Origin: Rhodoferax sp. OV413
Lineage (GTDB): Bacteria; Pseudomonadota; Gammaproteobacteria; Burkholderiales; Burkholderiaceae_C
Assembly (NCBI GenBank): GCA_945861785.1
Contig: CAMAWD010000065.1
Span: forward strand, 1 to 37,818
Direction: 5' to 3'
DNA length: 37,818 nucleotides
Shown: positions 17,966 through 27,919 of the stretch, one piece after another
Numbering within the stretch: the first letter of the stretch is position 1
Layout: each line of letters starts with the position of its first letter
Position numbers and translations under genes: made by a program
Notes under the pieces: model-generated
What the model saw: the letters and a program-made list of their open reading frames with translations, nothing else
The model's database searches: none
What the model was told of the DNA's origin: nothing

Positions 17966-18322
17966 ATGAATATCGTGTTAACGCTGGTCCTGGTGGTACA
18001 GATGCTGTCCGCGCTGGGCATGATCGGCTTGATCCTGGTGCAGCATGGCAAGGGGGCCGACATGGGCGCGGCGTTCGGCAGCGGCACCTCGGGCAGCCTC
18101 TTCGGGGCCAGTGGCAGCGCCAATTTCCTGTCGCGCACTACAGCGGTTCTGGCAACCGTGTTTTTCGTGTGCACATTGGGCCTGGCTTATTTCGGCAACA
18201 TCCGCGGCAGCAGCGGCTCCAGTGGCAGCGTGCTCGAAGGTGCGGCAGCGACAGCGCCGGCAGCCATCGCGTCGGCACCAGCCGCGCCGGCTTCGGGCGC
18301 GGCGTTGATACCGTCGAAATAA
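17966..18322 (+). CDS. secG: Preprotein translocase subunit SecG
   Basis: Small inner-membrane subunit of the SecYEG channel. The 118-residue product has two hydrophobic segments (about 2-25 and 54-77) joined by the conserved GKGADMGAAFGSGTSGSLFGASGS loop, split here as GKGADMGAAFGSG then SLFGASGS. An Ala/Ser/Pro-rich C-terminal tail follows, which is variable in the family. AGGAG sits 7 nt upstream of the ATG. It is the last protein gene before tRNA-Leu. Confidence 0.95.
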   Translation: MNIVLTLVLVVQMLSALGMIGLILVQHGKGADMGAAFGSGTSGSLFGASGSANFLSRTTAVLATVFFVCTLGLAYFGNIRGSSGSSGSVLEGAAATAPAAIASAPAAPASGAALIPSK

Positions 18323-18435
18323 GCAGCGTTCGAATTGCCTGTCTGGCGCGGGAGTGGTTGCAAAATCAGGGTAAACTCTAACCCGTTCGGGGAGCAAAAA
18401 CCGCAAGGTTCCTCATGCAAACCGGGTGTTTGAAA

Positions 18436-18520
18436 GCCGTCGTGGTGAAATTGGTAGACACGCGATCTTGAGGGGGTAGTGGCGAAAGCTGTGCGAGTTC
18501 GAGTCTCGCCGACGGCACCA
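18436..18520 (+). tRNA. tRNA-Leu (anticodon GAG), CCA encoded
   Basis: An 85-nt class II tRNA. The acceptor stem GCCGTCG (18436-18442) pairs with CGACGGC (18510-18516), then A and encoded CCA. The T arm includes GTTCGAGTC, a long variable arm is present, and the anticodon is GAG at 18470-18472 in loop TTGAGGG. The anticodon stem CGATC (18463-18467) with GGTAG (18475-18479) has a G-A mismatch (18464 with 18478) at the second pair. The gene lies between secG and nuoA, an order known from Burkholderiales. Confidence 0.95.
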
Positions 18521-18581
18521 GAATAATATTGACCGACCCTGCCTGTTCCAGATTGTCGGAAATCGTTTATCGAAGCTCCCC

Positions 18582-18941
18582 ATGAACCTCGACCAGTACC
18601 TTCCCGTCCTGTTGTTTATCCTGGTCGGTGTTGGTGTTGGCGTCGTACCGCAGGTGCTTGGCTACATCCTCGGGCCGAACCGGCCCGACGCGGCAAAAAA
18701 TTCTCCTTACGAGTGCGGTTTCGAGGCCTTCGAAGATGCCCGCATGAAGTTCGATGTTCGTTACTACCTGGTGGCGATCCTCTTCATTTTGTTCGACCTT
18801 GAAATCGCTTTTCTCTTTCCCTGGGCCGTGTCGCTCAAGGAGATCGGTGCGGTAGGTTTCTGGTCGATGATGGTTTTCCTTGGAATCCTCGTGGTGGGTT
18901 TTGCCTACGAGTGGAAGAAGGGGGCCCTGGATTGGGAGTAA
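18582..18941 (+). CDS. nuoA: NADH-quinone oxidoreductase subunit A
   Basis: Membrane subunit of respiratory complex I near the quinone channel. It has 119 residues and three hydrophobic segments (about 7-28, 62-82, 88-108). The conserved loop after the first helix reads [21 protein letters not shown], including the family YECG, and is followed by [25 protein letters not shown] with the buried acidic residues. The ribosome-binding site is weak. It is the first of fourteen complex I genes in canonical order; nuoB starts 4 bp after its stop. Confidence 0.96.
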   Translation: MNLDQYLPVLLFILVGVGVGVVPQVLGYILGPNRPDAAKNSPYECGFEAFEDARMKFDVRYYLVAILFILFDLEIAFLFPWAVSLKEIGAVGFWSMMVFLGILVVGFAYEWKKGALDWE

Positions 18942-18945
18942 CACG

Positions 18946-19422
18946 ATGATCGAAGGCGTATTCAAGGAAGGTTTTGCCACCACCAGTTACGACTCGGTCG
19001 TGAATTGGGCCAAGACCGGATCGTTGTGGCCCATGACATTCGGTCTGGCCTGTTGTGCGATCGAGATGATGCATGCAGGCGCGGCACGCTACGACATCGA
19101 CCGGTTCGGCATGTTGTTTCGACCCAGTCCGCGCCAGTCCGACCTGATGATCGTGGCCGGCACCCTGTGCAACAAGATGGCGCCCGCGCTGCGCAAGGTC
19201 TACGACCAGATGAGCGAGCCGCGCTGGGTCTTGTCGATGGGGTCCTGTGCCAACGGGGGCGGTTACTACCATTACAGTTATTCGGTGGTTCGCGGTTGCG
19301 ACCGGATCGTGCCGGTCGACGTCTACGTGCCGGGTTGCCCGCCGACCGCCGAAGCCTTGTTGTACGGCATCATCCAGTTGCAGCAAAAGATCCGCCGCAC
19401 CAACACCATCGCCCGCGCGTAG
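18946..19422 (+). CDS. nuoB: NADH-quinone oxidoreductase subunit B
   Basis: Peripheral-arm subunit that holds cluster N2, the last iron-sulfur centre before quinone. The 158-residue product contains the four ligands C36 and C37 ([11 protein letters not shown]), C101 ([10 protein letters not shown]) and C131 ([11 protein letters not shown]). The frame is open for 22 more codons inside nuoA, but the family start [13 protein letters not shown] fits the ATG at 18946. Length is normal for the betaproteobacterial form. Confidence 0.97.
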   Translation: MIEGVFKEGFATTSYDSVVNWAKTGSLWPMTFGLACCAIEMMHAGAARYDIDRFGMLFRPSPRQSDLMIVAGTLCNKMAPALRKVYDQMSEPRWVLSMGSCANGGGYYHYSYSVVRGCDRIVPVDVYVPGCPPTAEALLYGIIQLQQKIRRTNTIARA

Positions 19423-19432
19423 AGAGGTCGCC

Positions 19433-20041
19433 ATGACCGATTTTGCTGTTCATCCCGAGACGATCAAGGCTGCGGTCGCGTCCGCGCTTGGCGACAAGGC
19501 GCTGCGCCTGACGGTTCAATTCGGGGAGGTGACGGTCGTCGTCCGGGCGGCCGACTACCTGGCTGCCGCCACCTTGTTGCGCGACGCTCCTGGATGCAAG
19601 TTCGAGCAATTGATTGACCTGTGCGGCGTGGACTACTCGGAGTACCACGGCGGCGGGGCCGACGCGGGGCGTTACTGCGTGGTGTCCCACCTGCTGTCCA
19701 TCAGCCTGAACCAGCGTGTCCGGCTCAAGGTGTTTGCAACCGATGACGATGTGCCCGTGGTGATGTCGCTGTGTGGCACCTGGGATTCGGCCAACTGGTT
19801 CGAGCGTGAGGCATTCGATCTGTTCGGAATTGTGTTCGAAGGCCACAACGACCTGCGCCGCATCCTGACCGATTACGGGTTCATCGGCCACCCGTTCAGG
19901 AAAGACTTCCCAACCACGGGCCATGTCGAGATGCGTTACGACGCTGAAGCAAAACGCGTGATCTACCAGGGCGTCACGATCGAGCCGCGCGAGATCACAC
20001 CACGCATTGTCCGGGAAGACAACTACGGGGGACGGCATTGA
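19433..20041 (+). CDS. nuoC: NADH-quinone oxidoreductase subunit C
   Basis: 30-kDa type subunit of the peripheral arm. It is separate from nuoD here, unlike the fused NuoCD of E. coli. The 202-residue product shows [15 protein letters not shown] (about 61-75), a [11 protein letters not shown] strand, [32 protein letters not shown] (the family signature region, split by its own motifs [12 protein letters not shown] and HNDLRRIL), and the GHPFRKDFP loop. GAGG lies upstream of the ATG. nuoD follows after 39 bp. Confidence 0.96.
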   Translation: MTDFAVHPETIKAAVASALGDKALRLTVQFGEVTVVVRAADYLAAATLLRDAPGCKFEQLIDLCGVDYSEYHGGGADAGRYCVVSHLLSISLNQRVRLKVFATDDDVPVVMSLCGTWDSANWFEREAFDLFGIVFEGHNDLRRILTDYGFIGHPFRKDFPTTGHVEMRYDAEAKRVIYQGVTIEPREITPRIVREDNYGGRH

Positions 20042-20080
20042 GCTGCCGGGCTCCGGCCTGCACCACAGAACCACAATTTC

Positions 20081-21334
20081 ATGGCTGAGATCAAGAACTA
20101 CACCCTGAACTTCGGGCCGCAGCATCCTGCTGCCCACGGCGTGTTGCGCCTGGTGCTCGAACTCGACGGCGAAGTCGTCCAGCGGGCAGATCCGCATATC
20201 GGCCTGCTCCATCGCGCCACGGAAAAACTGGCCGAGAGCAAGACCTACATCCAGTCGCTGCCCTACATGGACCGCCTCGACTACGTGTCGATGATGGCCA
20301 ACGAGCAAGCCTACTGCCTGGCGATCGAAAAGCTGCTGCAGGTCGACGTCCCGCTGCGTGCCCAGTACATCCGTGTGCTGTTTGCCGAGATCACCCGCCT
20401 GCTCAACCACCTGTTGTGGCTGGGCGCGCACGGGTTCGATTGCGGCGCGATGAACATCCTGATCTATTGCTTCCGCGAACGCGAGGCGCTGTTCGACATG
20501 TACGAGGCGGTGTCGGGCGCGCGCATGCATGCGGCCTATTTCCGTCCTGGTGGTGTCTACCGCGACCTGCCAGACACCATGCCGCAGTACCAGGTCAGCA
20601 AGATCAGGAACGCCAAGGCAATTGCCCAGCTCAACGAAAACCGCCAGGGCAGCCTGCTCGATTTCATCGACGACTTCTGCAAAAATTTCCCCGGACAGGT
20701 CGACGAATACGAGACCTTGCTCACGAACAACCGCATCTGGAAGCAGCGCACCGTCGGCATCGCGGTGGTGTCACCGGAACGCGCCTTGAACCTGGGGTTC
20801 AGCGGCCCGATGCTGCGCGGCTCGGGCATTGCCTGGGATTTGCGCAAGAAGCAGCCCTATGACGCTTATGGCCTGGTGGATTTTGATATTCCTGTTGGCA
20901 AGACGGGCGACTGCTACGACCGCTACCTGGTGCGCGTGGCGGAAATGCGCCAATCCAACCGCATCATGAAGCAGTGTGTGGACTGGCTGCGTGCCAACCC
21001 GGGCCCGGTGATCACCGACGACCACAAGGTGGCACCGCCGTCGCGTGAATCCATGAAGTCGAACATGGAGGAGCTGATTCACCACTTCAAGCTGTTCACC
21101 GAAGGTTTTCACGTTCCCCCGGGCGAGGCCTATGCCGCGGTGGAGCACCCGAAGGGCGAGTTCGGCATCTACATCGTCAGCGACGGCGCCAACAAGCCTT
21201 ACCGGCTCAAGATCCGGCCGCCGGGCTTCGTCCATCTGGCGGGCATGGACGAGCTGACGCGCGGCCACATGATCGCCGACGCAGTGGCGATCATCGGAAC
21301 CATGGACATCGTGTTTGGGGAGATTGACCGATGA
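20081..21334 (+). CDS. nuoD: NADH-quinone oxidoreductase subunit D
   Basis: 49-kDa subunit, derived from the hydrogenase large subunit, that forms much of the quinone site with NuoB. The 417-residue product has the N-terminal [15 protein letters not shown] (10-24) and [14 protein letters not shown] (46-59). [28 protein letters not shown] and the C-terminal [38 protein letters not shown] follow, with motifs such as GEIDR intact. Its stop overlaps the nuoE start (ATGA). Confidence 0.97.
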   Translation: MAEIKNYTLNFGPQHPAAHGVLRLVLELDGEVVQRADPHIGLLHRATEKLAESKTYIQSLPYMDRLDYVSMMANEQAYCLAIEKLLQVDVPLRAQYIRVLFAEITRLLNHLLWLGAHGFDCGAMNILIYCFREREALFDMYEAVSGARMHAAYFRPGGVYRDLPDTMPQYQVSKIRNAKAIAQLNENRQGSLLDFIDDFCKNFPGQVDEYETLLTNNRIWKQRTVGIAVVSPERALNLGFSGPMLRGSGIAWDLRKKQPYDAYGLVDFDIPVGKTGDCYDRYLVRVAEMRQSNRIMKQCVDWLRANPGPVITDDHKVAPPSRESMKSNMEELIHHFKLFTEGFHVPPGEAYAAVEHPKGEFGIYIVSDGANKPYRLKIRPPGFVHLAGMDELTRGHMIADAVAIIGTMDIVFGEIDR

Positions 21335-21819
21335 TCTCTGAAGCGGCAATTGCGCGCTTTGCCAAAGAAGTGGCGAAGTACCCGGCGGACCAGAAACAGT
21401 CGGCCGTGATGGCTTGTCTGGCCATCGTGCAACAGGAGTTGGGGAACGTCAGCGCCGACAGTGAAAAAGTCGTGGCCGACTACCTGGGCATGGCCCCGAT
21501 CGCCGTGCGCGAGGTCACCACGTTCTACAACATGTACAACCAGAAGCCGGTGGGCAGGTACAAGCTCAATGTGTGCACCAACCTGCCGTGCCAGTTGCGC
21601 GACGGGGCCAGTGCCCTGCACCACCTCGAGAAAAAGCTGGGTATCGGCATGGGCGAGACCACAAAGGACGGCATGTTCACCTTGCAGCAAAGCGAATGCC
21701 TCGGCGCATGCGCCGATTCCCCGGTCATGCTGGTCAACGACCGCACGATGTGCAGTTTCATGAGCCACGAAAAGATCGACCAACTGGTCGACGCGTTGCG
21801 CGCGGCGGAGGCCCCATGA
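21331..21819 (+). CDS. nuoE: NADH-quinone oxidoreductase subunit E
   Basis: 24-kDa subunit with the [2Fe-2S] cluster N1a in a thioredoxin-like fold. The 162-residue product carries ligands C82 and C87 ([12 protein letters not shown]) and C123 and C127 ([11 protein letters not shown]). A helical N-terminus includes [21 protein letters not shown], then [12 protein letters not shown]. It overlaps nuoD and nuoF by ATGA at both ends, so the three are probably translationally coupled. Confidence 0.97.
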   Translation: MISEAAIARFAKEVAKYPADQKQSAVMACLAIVQQELGNVSADSEKVVADYLGMAPIAVREVTTFYNMYNQKPVGRYKLNVCTNLPCQLRDGASALHHLEKKLGIGMGETTKDGMFTLQQSECLGACADSPVMLVNDRTMCSFMSHEKIDQLVDALRAAEAP

Positions 21820-23171
21820 TGACTTCCGATCAGGTGCTGGCGCAGTTTCAGGCCACGGGTGTCGAGACCTGTTTCCACGACCGCCACATCGAACCCCAGA
21901 TTTATGCCGGTCTCAACGGCTCGAACTGGCGCCTCAAGGACTACGCGGCGCGCGGTGGCTACCAGGCGCTGCGCAAGATCCTCGCGGCCGATGGCGGCGA
22001 GGGTCTCACCCAGGACCAGGTCATTGCCACGGTCAAGGAGTCCGGCCTGCGTGGACGCGGCGGCGCCGGTTTTCCGACCGGCCTGAAGTGGAGCTTCATG
22101 CCGCGCCAGTTCCCCGGCCAGAAGTACCTGGTCTGCAACTCCGACGAAGGCGAGCCGGGTACCTGCAAGGACCGCGACATCCTGCAGTTCAATCCCCACA
22201 TCGTCATCGAAGGGATGGTCATTGCTGCGTATGCGATGGGCATCGCGGTCGGTTACAACTACATCCACGGCGAGATCTTCAAGTCCTACGACCGCTTCGA
22301 GGAAGCCCTCGAAGAAGCGCGCGCGGCGGGCCTGCTCGGCGACAACATCCTGGGCAGCAAGTACAGCTTCCAGTTGCATGCTACGCACGGTTTCGGCGCC
22401 TACATTTGCGGCGAGGAGACGGCCCTGCTCGAATCCCTCGAAGGCAAAAAGGGCCAGCCCAGATTCAAGCCACCGTTTCCGGCCAGTTTCGGCTTGTATG
22501 GCAAACCGACAACGATCAACAACACCGAAACCTTTGCGGCCGTTCCCTGGATCATCCGCAACGGAGGCGCTGCCTATCTGGCCTGCGGCAAACCCAACAA
22601 CGGCGGCACCAAGATTTATTCGGTCAGTGGCGACGTGGAACTGCCGGGCAATTACGAGGTTCCGCTGGGTACGCCCTTTGCCAGGCTGCTGGAACTCGCC
22701 GGCGGTGTTCGCAGTGGCAGAAAACTCAAGGCGGTGATCCCGGGTGGTTCTTCGGCGCCGATCCTGCCGGCCTCCATCATGATGGAGTGCACGATGGATT
22801 ACGACTCCATCGCCAAGGCGGGTTCGATGCTCGGTTCCGGCGCCGTGATCGTGCTGGACGACAGCCGCTGCATGGTCAAGTCGCTGCAGCGCCTGAGCTA
22901 CTTTTACATGCACGAGTCCTGCGGCCAATGTACGCCGTGCCGCGAGGGAACAGGCTGGTTGTCACGCATGGTCGACCGGGTCGAGAACGGCCATGGCCGA
23001 GCCAGTGACTTGGACCTCCTGAATTCGGTGGCGGACAACATCCAGGGACGCACCATCTGTGCGCTGGGCGATGCAGCGGCCATGCCGGTGCGCGCCATGA
23101 TCAAGCACTTCCGCCACGAATTTGAGTACCACGTAGAACACAAGACCTGCATGGTCCCGGCCTACGTCTGA
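21816..23171 (+). CDS. nuoF: NADH-quinone oxidoreductase subunit F
   Basis: 51-kDa subunit that oxidises NADH with FMN and passes electrons to [4Fe-4S] cluster N3. It has 451 residues. The FMN/NADH site is marked by [15 protein letters not shown] (78-92) and [15 protein letters not shown] (107-121); [17 protein letters not shown] follows. The cluster ligands are C369, C372 and C375 ([12 protein letters not shown]) and C415 (GRTICALGD). The first of two adjacent ATGs is used; it overlaps the nuoE stop. Confidence 0.97.
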   Translation: MMTSDQVLAQFQATGVETCFHDRHIEPQIYAGLNGSNWRLKDYAARGGYQALRKILAADGGEGLTQDQVIATVKESGLRGRGGAGFPTGLKWSFMPRQFPGQKYLVCNSDEGEPGTCKDRDILQFNPHIVIEGMVIAAYAMGIAVGYNYIHGEIFKSYDRFEEALEEARAAGLLGDNILGSKYSFQLHATHGFGAYICGEETALLESLEGKKGQPRFKPPFPASFGLYGKPTTINNTETFAAVPWIIRNGGAAYLACGKPNNGGTKIYSVSGDVELPGNYEVPLGTPFARLLELAGGVRSGRKLKAVIPGGSSAPILPASIMMECTMDYDSIAKAGSMLGSGAVIVLDDSRCMVKSLQRLSYFYMHESCGQCTPCREGTGWLSRMVDRVENGHGRASDLDLLNSVADNIQGRTICALGDAAAMPVRAMIKHFRHEFEYHVEHKTCMVPAYV

Positions 23172-23185
23172 ACGGGCATCGCAAC

Positions 23186-25318
23186 ATGGTAGAAATCGAA
23201 CTCGACGGCAAGAAGGTGGGCATCGGCGAAGGCAGCATGATCATGCATGCTGCCGAGGTGGCCGGCACCTACATCCCGCATTTCTGTTACCACAAGAAGC
23301 TCAGCATCGCCGCCAATTGCCGCATGTGCCTGGTTGACGTCGAGAAGATGCCCAAGCCCATGCCTGCGTGCGCCACGCCGGTCACGCAGGGCATGATCGT
23401 TCGCACCAAGAGCGACAAGGCGATCAAGGCCCAGCAGTCGGTGATGGAGTTCCTGCTGATCAACCACCCGCTCGATTGTCCGATCTGTGACCAGGGCGGT
23501 GAGTGCCAGTTGCAGGATCTGGCGGTCGGTTACGGGGGCTCGTCGTCACGTTACGAGGAAGAAAAACGCGTCGTCGCCCACAAGGATGTCGGTCCGCTGG
23601 TCTCCATGGAGGAGATGAGCCGCTGTATCCACTGCACCCGTTGCGTGCGTTTTGGCCAGGAGGTGGCCGGCGTGATGGAACTCGGCATGTCGCACCGTGG
23701 TGAACACGCGGAGATCGAAACCTTCCTGGGCCAGTCGATCGACTCCGAACTGTCCGGCAACATGATCGACATCTGCCCGGTGGGCGCGCTCACGAGCAAG
23801 CCATTTCGTTACAGCGCCCGCACCTGGGAGTTGTCACGGCGCAAGTCGGTCAGCCCGCACGATTCGACCGGCGCGAACCTGGTGGTGCAGGTCAAGAACC
23901 ACAAGGTCATGCGGGTTGTGCCGCTTGAAAACGAAGACGTCAACGAGTGCTGGATCGCCGACCGCGACCGTTTCTCCTACGAAGCCCTCAACAGCGCCGA
24001 ACGCCTGACCAAACCGATGCTCAAGCAGGGTGGCCAATGGCGCGAGGTCGACTGGCAGACAGCGCTTGAATACGTTGCCAATGGCCTGAAGCAGATCAAG
24101 GCAGACCATGGTGCCGCCAGCATTGGTGCGCTGGTCAGTCCGCACAGCACGGTGGAGGAGTTGTTCCTGGCTGGCGCGCTGGTTCGTGGCCTGGGCAGCG
24201 AAAACATCGACTACCGCCTGCGCAATGCAGATTTCACGGCCCCGCACGCAGCGCGTTTCCTGGGCGCCCCGATCGCGTCATTGTCGGAGTTGCAGCGGGT
24301 TCTGGTCGTCGGATCGAACCTGCGCAAGGACCACCCGCTGTTTGCACAACGCATCCGCCAGGCCGCCAGCAAGGGATGTGCCGTGAACGTTGTCAATGCG
24401 CAAACCCAGGATTGGGCGCTCCCGGTCGCCAATGCACTGATCACCCCTGCCGCCGAATGGGCGCGCGCGCTGGCCAATGTGGCCTGCGCGATTGCGGCCG
24501 AAAAAGGTATTCCCGCACCTGCCTCCGGCGCCGTTGATGCCGCAGCGGCGGCGATCGCCAAGTCACTGCTGGGTGGTGAACGCAAGGCCGTGCTGCTGGG
24601 CAATGCTGCCGCCCACCATGCCCGCGCCGCAAGCCTGCTCGCACTGGCGAACTGGATCGCCGCCGAGACTGGCGCCACGGTGGGTTACCTCACTGAAGCA
24701 GCCAATACCGTCGGCGCGCAACTGGTTGGTGCATTGCCGGGCGCCGGTGGCCTGCATGCCGGGCAGATGCTGGCCGGTGGCCTCAAGGCCGTGCTGTTGT
24801 TCAACAACGAGCCTGCATTCGATGCGGCCGGTGGTGCCGGTGCCTTGTCAAAGGCCCAGATGGTGGTCAGTCTGAGCCCATTCAAGGCGAACATGGACAT
24901 CAGCGACGTGTTGTTGCCGATCGCGCCGTTCACCGAGACGTCCGGCAGTTTTGTCAATGCCGAGGGTCGCCTGCAGGGTTTCCACGCGGTGGTCAAGCCA
25001 GCGGGCGACGCGCGGCCCGGCTGGAAGGTGCTGCGGGTTCTGGCGAACACGCTCGGCCTGACCGGTTTCGACTTCGAGTCCTCGCCCGACGTGCTTGCGC
25101 ATGCCGGCCTGGCGGATACCGGCCTGGTGGCTGCAGGTCGCCTTGGCAACCAGACCAGTGCGGCCATCGACTTGTCCCCCGCCGCCACAGACCCGGTCGT
25201 GGCGTCAATCTACCAACTTGATTCCATCGTGCGCCGCGCCCCGGCCCTGCAACTCACCGCCGATGCACGCACCAGCTCTGGTACCCGGCAGGATGCCCGT
25301 CAGGAGGCAAGCGCATGA
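23186..25318 (+). CDS. nuoG: NADH-quinone oxidoreductase subunit G
   Basis: 75-kDa subunit, the electron-wire protein of the peripheral arm. It has 710 residues. The N-terminal [2Fe-2S] cluster uses C34, C45, C48 and C62. The His/Cys [4Fe-4S] motif uses H94, C98, C101 and C107 ([13 protein letters not shown]), and a further [4Fe-4S] set appears in [11 protein letters not shown] with CPVGALTSK. The remaining two thirds is a degenerate molybdopterin oxidoreductase domain, Ala-rich and without cofactor motifs, as usual. At 710 residues it is on the short side for the subunit. The stop overlaps nuoH (ATGA). Confidence 0.96.
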   Translation: MVEIELDGKKVGIGEGSMIMHAAEVAGTYIPHFCYHKKLSIAANCRMCLVDVEKMPKPMPACATPVTQGMIVRTKSDKAIKAQQSVMEFLLINHPLDCPICDQGGECQLQDLAVGYGGSSSRYEEEKRVVAHKDVGPLVSMEEMSRCIHCTRCVRFGQEVAGVMELGMSHRGEHAEIETFLGQSIDSELSGNMIDICPVGALTSKPFRYSARTWELSRRKSVSPHDSTGANLVVQVKNHKVMRVVPLENEDVNECWIADRDRFSYEALNSAERLTKPMLKQGGQWREVDWQTALEYVANGLKQIKADHGAASIGALVSPHSTVEELFLAGALVRGLGSENIDYRLRNADFTAPHAARFLGAPIASLSELQRVLVVGSNLRKDHPLFAQRIRQAASKGCAVNVVNAQTQDWALPVANALITPAAEWARALANVACAIAAEKGIPAPASGAVDAAAAAIAKSLLGGERKAVLLGNAAAHHARAASLLALANWIAAETGATVGYLTEAANTVGAQLVGALPGAGGLHAGQMLAGGLKAVLLFNNEPAFDAAGGAGALSKAQMVVSLSPFKANMDISDVLLPIAPFTETSGSFVNAEGRLQGFHAVVKPAGDARPGWKVLRVLANTLGLTGFDFESSPDVLAHAGLADTGLVAAGRLGNQTSAAIDLSPAATDPVVASIYQLDSIVRRAPALQLTADARTSSGTRQDARQEASA

Positions 25319-26391
25319 TCGACCAGTTCTATGCAGGCGGCCTCGGGCTGATGGCCTCCCCCTGGTGGACCACGCTTCTTTGGCCGGTCCTGTGGAGCCT
25401 GATCAAGATCGTCGTGGTGCTGGCGCCACTCATGGGTTGCGTGGCCTACCTCACGCTGTGGGAGCGCAAGGCGATCGCCTTCACCCAGCTGCGCAACGGA
25501 CCGAACCGCGTGGGTCCTCGGGGCCTGCTGACGCCGATTGCCGACGCCCTGAAGCTGATGACCAAGGAAATCATCATGCCGTCAGCGGCCAGCAAGGGCC
25601 TGTTCCTGCTGGGCCCGGTCATGACCATCATGCCGGCGCTCGCGGCCTGGGCCGTGATTCCTTTCGGGCCTGAAGTTGCCCTCGCCAACGTCAATGCCGG
25701 CCTGCTGTTCCTGATGGCCATCACCTCGCTGGAGGTCTACGGCGTGATCATCGCCGGCTGGGCGTCCAACTCGAAATATGCGTTCCTGGGCGCACTGCGC
25801 GCGTCGGCCCAGATGGTGAGTTACGAGATCGCGATGGGTTTTTGCCTGGTCGTTGTGCTGATGGTGTCGGCCAGCATGAACCTCACCGATATCGTGATGG
25901 GGCAGGGCAAGGGCCTGTTTGCGTCACATGGCGCCGGCATCCTGTCCTGGAACTGGCTGCCGCTGTTGCCGATCTTTGTGGTGTATTTCATCGCCGGGCT
26001 GGCCGAAACCAACCGCCACCCGTTCGACGTGGTCGAGGGCGAATCCGAAATCGTGGCCGGCCACATGGTCGAATACTCCGGCATGTCGTTTGCCATGTTC
26101 TTCCTGGCCGAATACGCCAACATGATCCTGGTGTCGACCCTGTGTTCGCTGTTGTTCCTGGGGGGCTGGTTGTCGCCGTTTGCGTTCCTTGACTGGATTC
26201 CCGGCTGGATCTGGCTGGCGATCAAGACCTTCGTCGTCGTCACCATGTTCCTCTGGGTCCGTGCCACGTTCCCCCGCTATCGGTATGACCAGATCATGCG
26301 TCTGGGCTGGAAGATCTTCATTCCCGTCACGCTCGTGTGGCTGGTGGTCGTTGGCATCTGGATGCAGACCCCTTTCAATATCTGGAACTAA
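25315..26391 (+). CDS. nuoH: NADH-quinone oxidoreductase subunit H
   Basis: Membrane subunit that joins the peripheral and membrane arms and lines the quinone entry. It has 358 residues with eight or so hydrophobic helices. Signature segments are [23 protein letters not shown] in two parts ([20 protein letters not shown]), [22 protein letters not shown], and the acidic [16 protein letters not shown] loop with [13 protein letters not shown] facing the quinone cavity. [21 protein letters not shown] lies near the end. nuoI follows 4 bp after the stop. Confidence 0.97.
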   Translation: MIDQFYAGGLGLMASPWWTTLLWPVLWSLIKIVVVLAPLMGCVAYLTLWERKAIAFTQLRNGPNRVGPRGLLTPIADALKLMTKEIIMPSAASKGLFLLGPVMTIMPALAAWAVIPFGPEVALANVNAGLLFLMAITSLEVYGVIIAGWASNSKYAFLGALRASAQMVSYEIAMGFCLVVVLMVSASMNLTDIVMGQGKGLFASHGAGILSWNWLPLLPIFVVYFIAGLAETNRHPFDVVEGESEIVAGHMVEYSGMSFAMFFLAEYANMILVSTLCSLLFLGGWLSPFAFLDWIPGWIWLAIKTFVVVTMFLWVRATFPRYRYDQIMRLGWKIFIPVTLVWLVVVGIWMQTPFNIWN

Positions 26392-26395
26392 GACC

Positions 26396-26923
26396 ATGGC
26401 TGCAGTTGCCTCCTCCGATGCGCCTGTCTCGGCGCCTTTCTCCCTCAAGGATTTCCTGTCCAGCTTCATGCTGCTGGAACTTTTCAAGGGCATGGCGGTG
26501 ACCGGGCGTTACATGTTCCGGCGCAAGATCACGGTTCAGTTCCCGGAAGAAAAAACACCGGCCAGTCCGCGTTTTCGTGGTTTGCACGCCCTGCGCCGCT
26601 ACGAGAACGGCGAAGAGCGTTGCATTGCGTGCAAGTTGTGCGAGGCGGTTTGTCCGGCGATGGCCATCACGATCGAGTCCGAAGTGCGCGATGACGGTTC
26701 GCGGCGCACCACGCGGTACGACATCGACCTGACCAAATGCATCTTCTGCGGTTTCTGTGAAGAGAGCTGCCCGGTCGACTCCATCGTCGAGACCCACATC
26801 TTCGAATACCACGGCGAGAAGCGCGGTGACCTGTATTTCACCAAGGAAATGCTGCTGGCCGTGGGTGACCGCTACGAAGGCGAAATCGCCGCGCGCAGGG
26901 CGGCCGACGCCAAATACCGCTGA
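26396..26923 (+). CDS. nuoI: NADH-quinone oxidoreductase subunit I
   Basis: 23-kDa subunit with two [4Fe-4S] clusters (N6a and N6b) that relay electrons to N2 in NuoB. The 175-residue product has the two ferredoxin motifs C76-x2-C79-x2-C82-x3-C86 ([12 protein letters not shown]) and C115-x2-C118-x2-C121-x3-C125 ([12 protein letters not shown]). An amphipathic N-terminal helix (about 16-40) contacts the membrane arm. The frame stays open upstream over nuoH, but the ATG at 26396 gives the family start. A 26-bp A-rich gap precedes nuoJ. Confidence 0.97.
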   Translation: MAAVASSDAPVSAPFSLKDFLSSFMLLELFKGMAVTGRYMFRRKITVQFPEEKTPASPRFRGLHALRRYENGEERCIACKLCEAVCPAMAITIESEVRDDGSRRTTRYDIDLTKCIFCGFCEESCPVDSIVETHIFEYHGEKRGDLYFTKEMLLAVGDRYEGEIAARRAADAKYR

Positions 26924-26949
26924 TGCGGTAACTCCAAAAAAAGAGAACC

Positions 26950-27606
26950 ATGGATTTCAAAGCCGGTCTGTTCTACGTTTTTTCGGCATTGCTGCTGTTC
27001 GCCGCATTCCGGGTGGTGACCGCCCGCAACCCTGTGCACGCGGCCTTGTACCTGGTGCTGGCTTTTTTCCAGGCGGCAATGATCTGGATGCTGCTGAAGG
27101 CCGAATTCCTCGCCATCGCGTTGGTGCTCGTGTACGTGGGGGCCGTGATGGTGCTGTTCCTGTTCGTCGTGATGATGCTGGACATCAACATCGACAGCAT
27201 GCGGCACGGCTTTTGGCGCCACTTTCCGCTGGCGGGTACGATCGGCGCCCTGATTGCCCTCGAGATGGCGGCGGTTTTGATGGGAGGTTTCCGCGCAAGT
27301 GAAGCGCCCAAGCCTATCGTCGTTCTGGCGCAGGCCGCAGGGCAGGCATCGAACACCCGCGACCTTGGTGTCCTGCTGTATTCCGAATACGTGCTGCCGG
27401 TGCAGATTGCTGCGGTGATTCTGCTGGTGGCGATCATCGCCGCCATCGCACTCACGCTGCGCGGCCGCAAGGACAGCAAACACATTGGAGCCAGCGCGCA
27501 GATCAGCGTGCGCCCCGCAGACCGCTTGCGGATGGTCCAGCAGGCACCGACCAAGCCGGCCGAACCTCTGCCCGAAGCCGGCGCGAGCCCGGAGACAAAA
27601 GCATGA
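26950..27606 (+). CDS. nuoJ: NADH-quinone oxidoreductase subunit J
   Basis: Membrane-arm subunit (ND6 homologue) with five hydrophobic helices in the first 165 residues. Conserved features: [20 protein letters not shown] (about 32-51), the [17 protein letters not shown] helix whose pi-bulge is important in the family, and [28 protein letters not shown]. The product is 218 residues; the last 50 form a basic, Pro/Ala-rich tail of no recognised function. The stop overlaps nuoK (ATGA). Confidence 0.96.
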   Translation: MDFKAGLFYVFSALLLFAAFRVVTARNPVHAALYLVLAFFQAAMIWMLLKAEFLAIALVLVYVGAVMVLFLFVVMMLDINIDSMRHGFWRHFPLAGTIGALIALEMAAVLMGGFRASEAPKPIVVLAQAAGQASNTRDLGVLLYSEYVLPVQIAAVILLVAIIAAIALTLRGRKDSKHIGASAQISVRPADRLRMVQQAPTKPAEPLPEAGASPETKA

Positions 27607-27911
27607 CCCTGACACTCGGCCACTTTCTTTCCCTGGGCGCGATGTTGTTCGCGCTGTCGGTCATCGGCATCTTCCTGAACCGCAAGAACCTGATCATCCT
27701 GCTGATGGCCATCGAACTGATGTTGCTGGCGGTGAACATGAACTTCGTTGCTTTCTCTTATTACCTGGGCGACATGCACGGCCAGATCTTCGTGTTCTTC
27801 ATCCTCACGGTGGCGGCTGCCGAATCAGCCATCGGTCTAGCCATCCTGGTGCAGTTGTTCCGCAACAAGTCGACCATCAATGTGGATGAACTCAACACGC
27901 TCAAGGGCTGA
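27603..27911 (+). CDS. nuoK: NADH-quinone oxidoreductase subunit K
   Basis: Small membrane-arm subunit (ND4L homologue) of 102 residues with three helices. It holds the conserved membrane glutamates in [20 protein letters not shown] (about 36-55) and [32 protein letters not shown], whose AESAIGLAI core is typical. [14 protein letters not shown] precedes. nuoL follows after 8 bp. Confidence 0.97.
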   Translation: MTLTLGHFLSLGAMLFALSVIGIFLNRKNLIILLMAIELMLLAVNMNFVAFSYYLGDMHGQIFVFFILTVAAAESAIGLAILVQLFRNKSTINVDELNTLKG

Positions 27912-27919
27912 ACAACAAG

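Noticed and set aside
18521-18581. TTGACC at 18529-18534 as a dedicated nuo promoter
   Set aside because: The -10 at the proper distance (ATTGTC) is very poor; nuo may be read from upstream or from a promoter I cannot identify.
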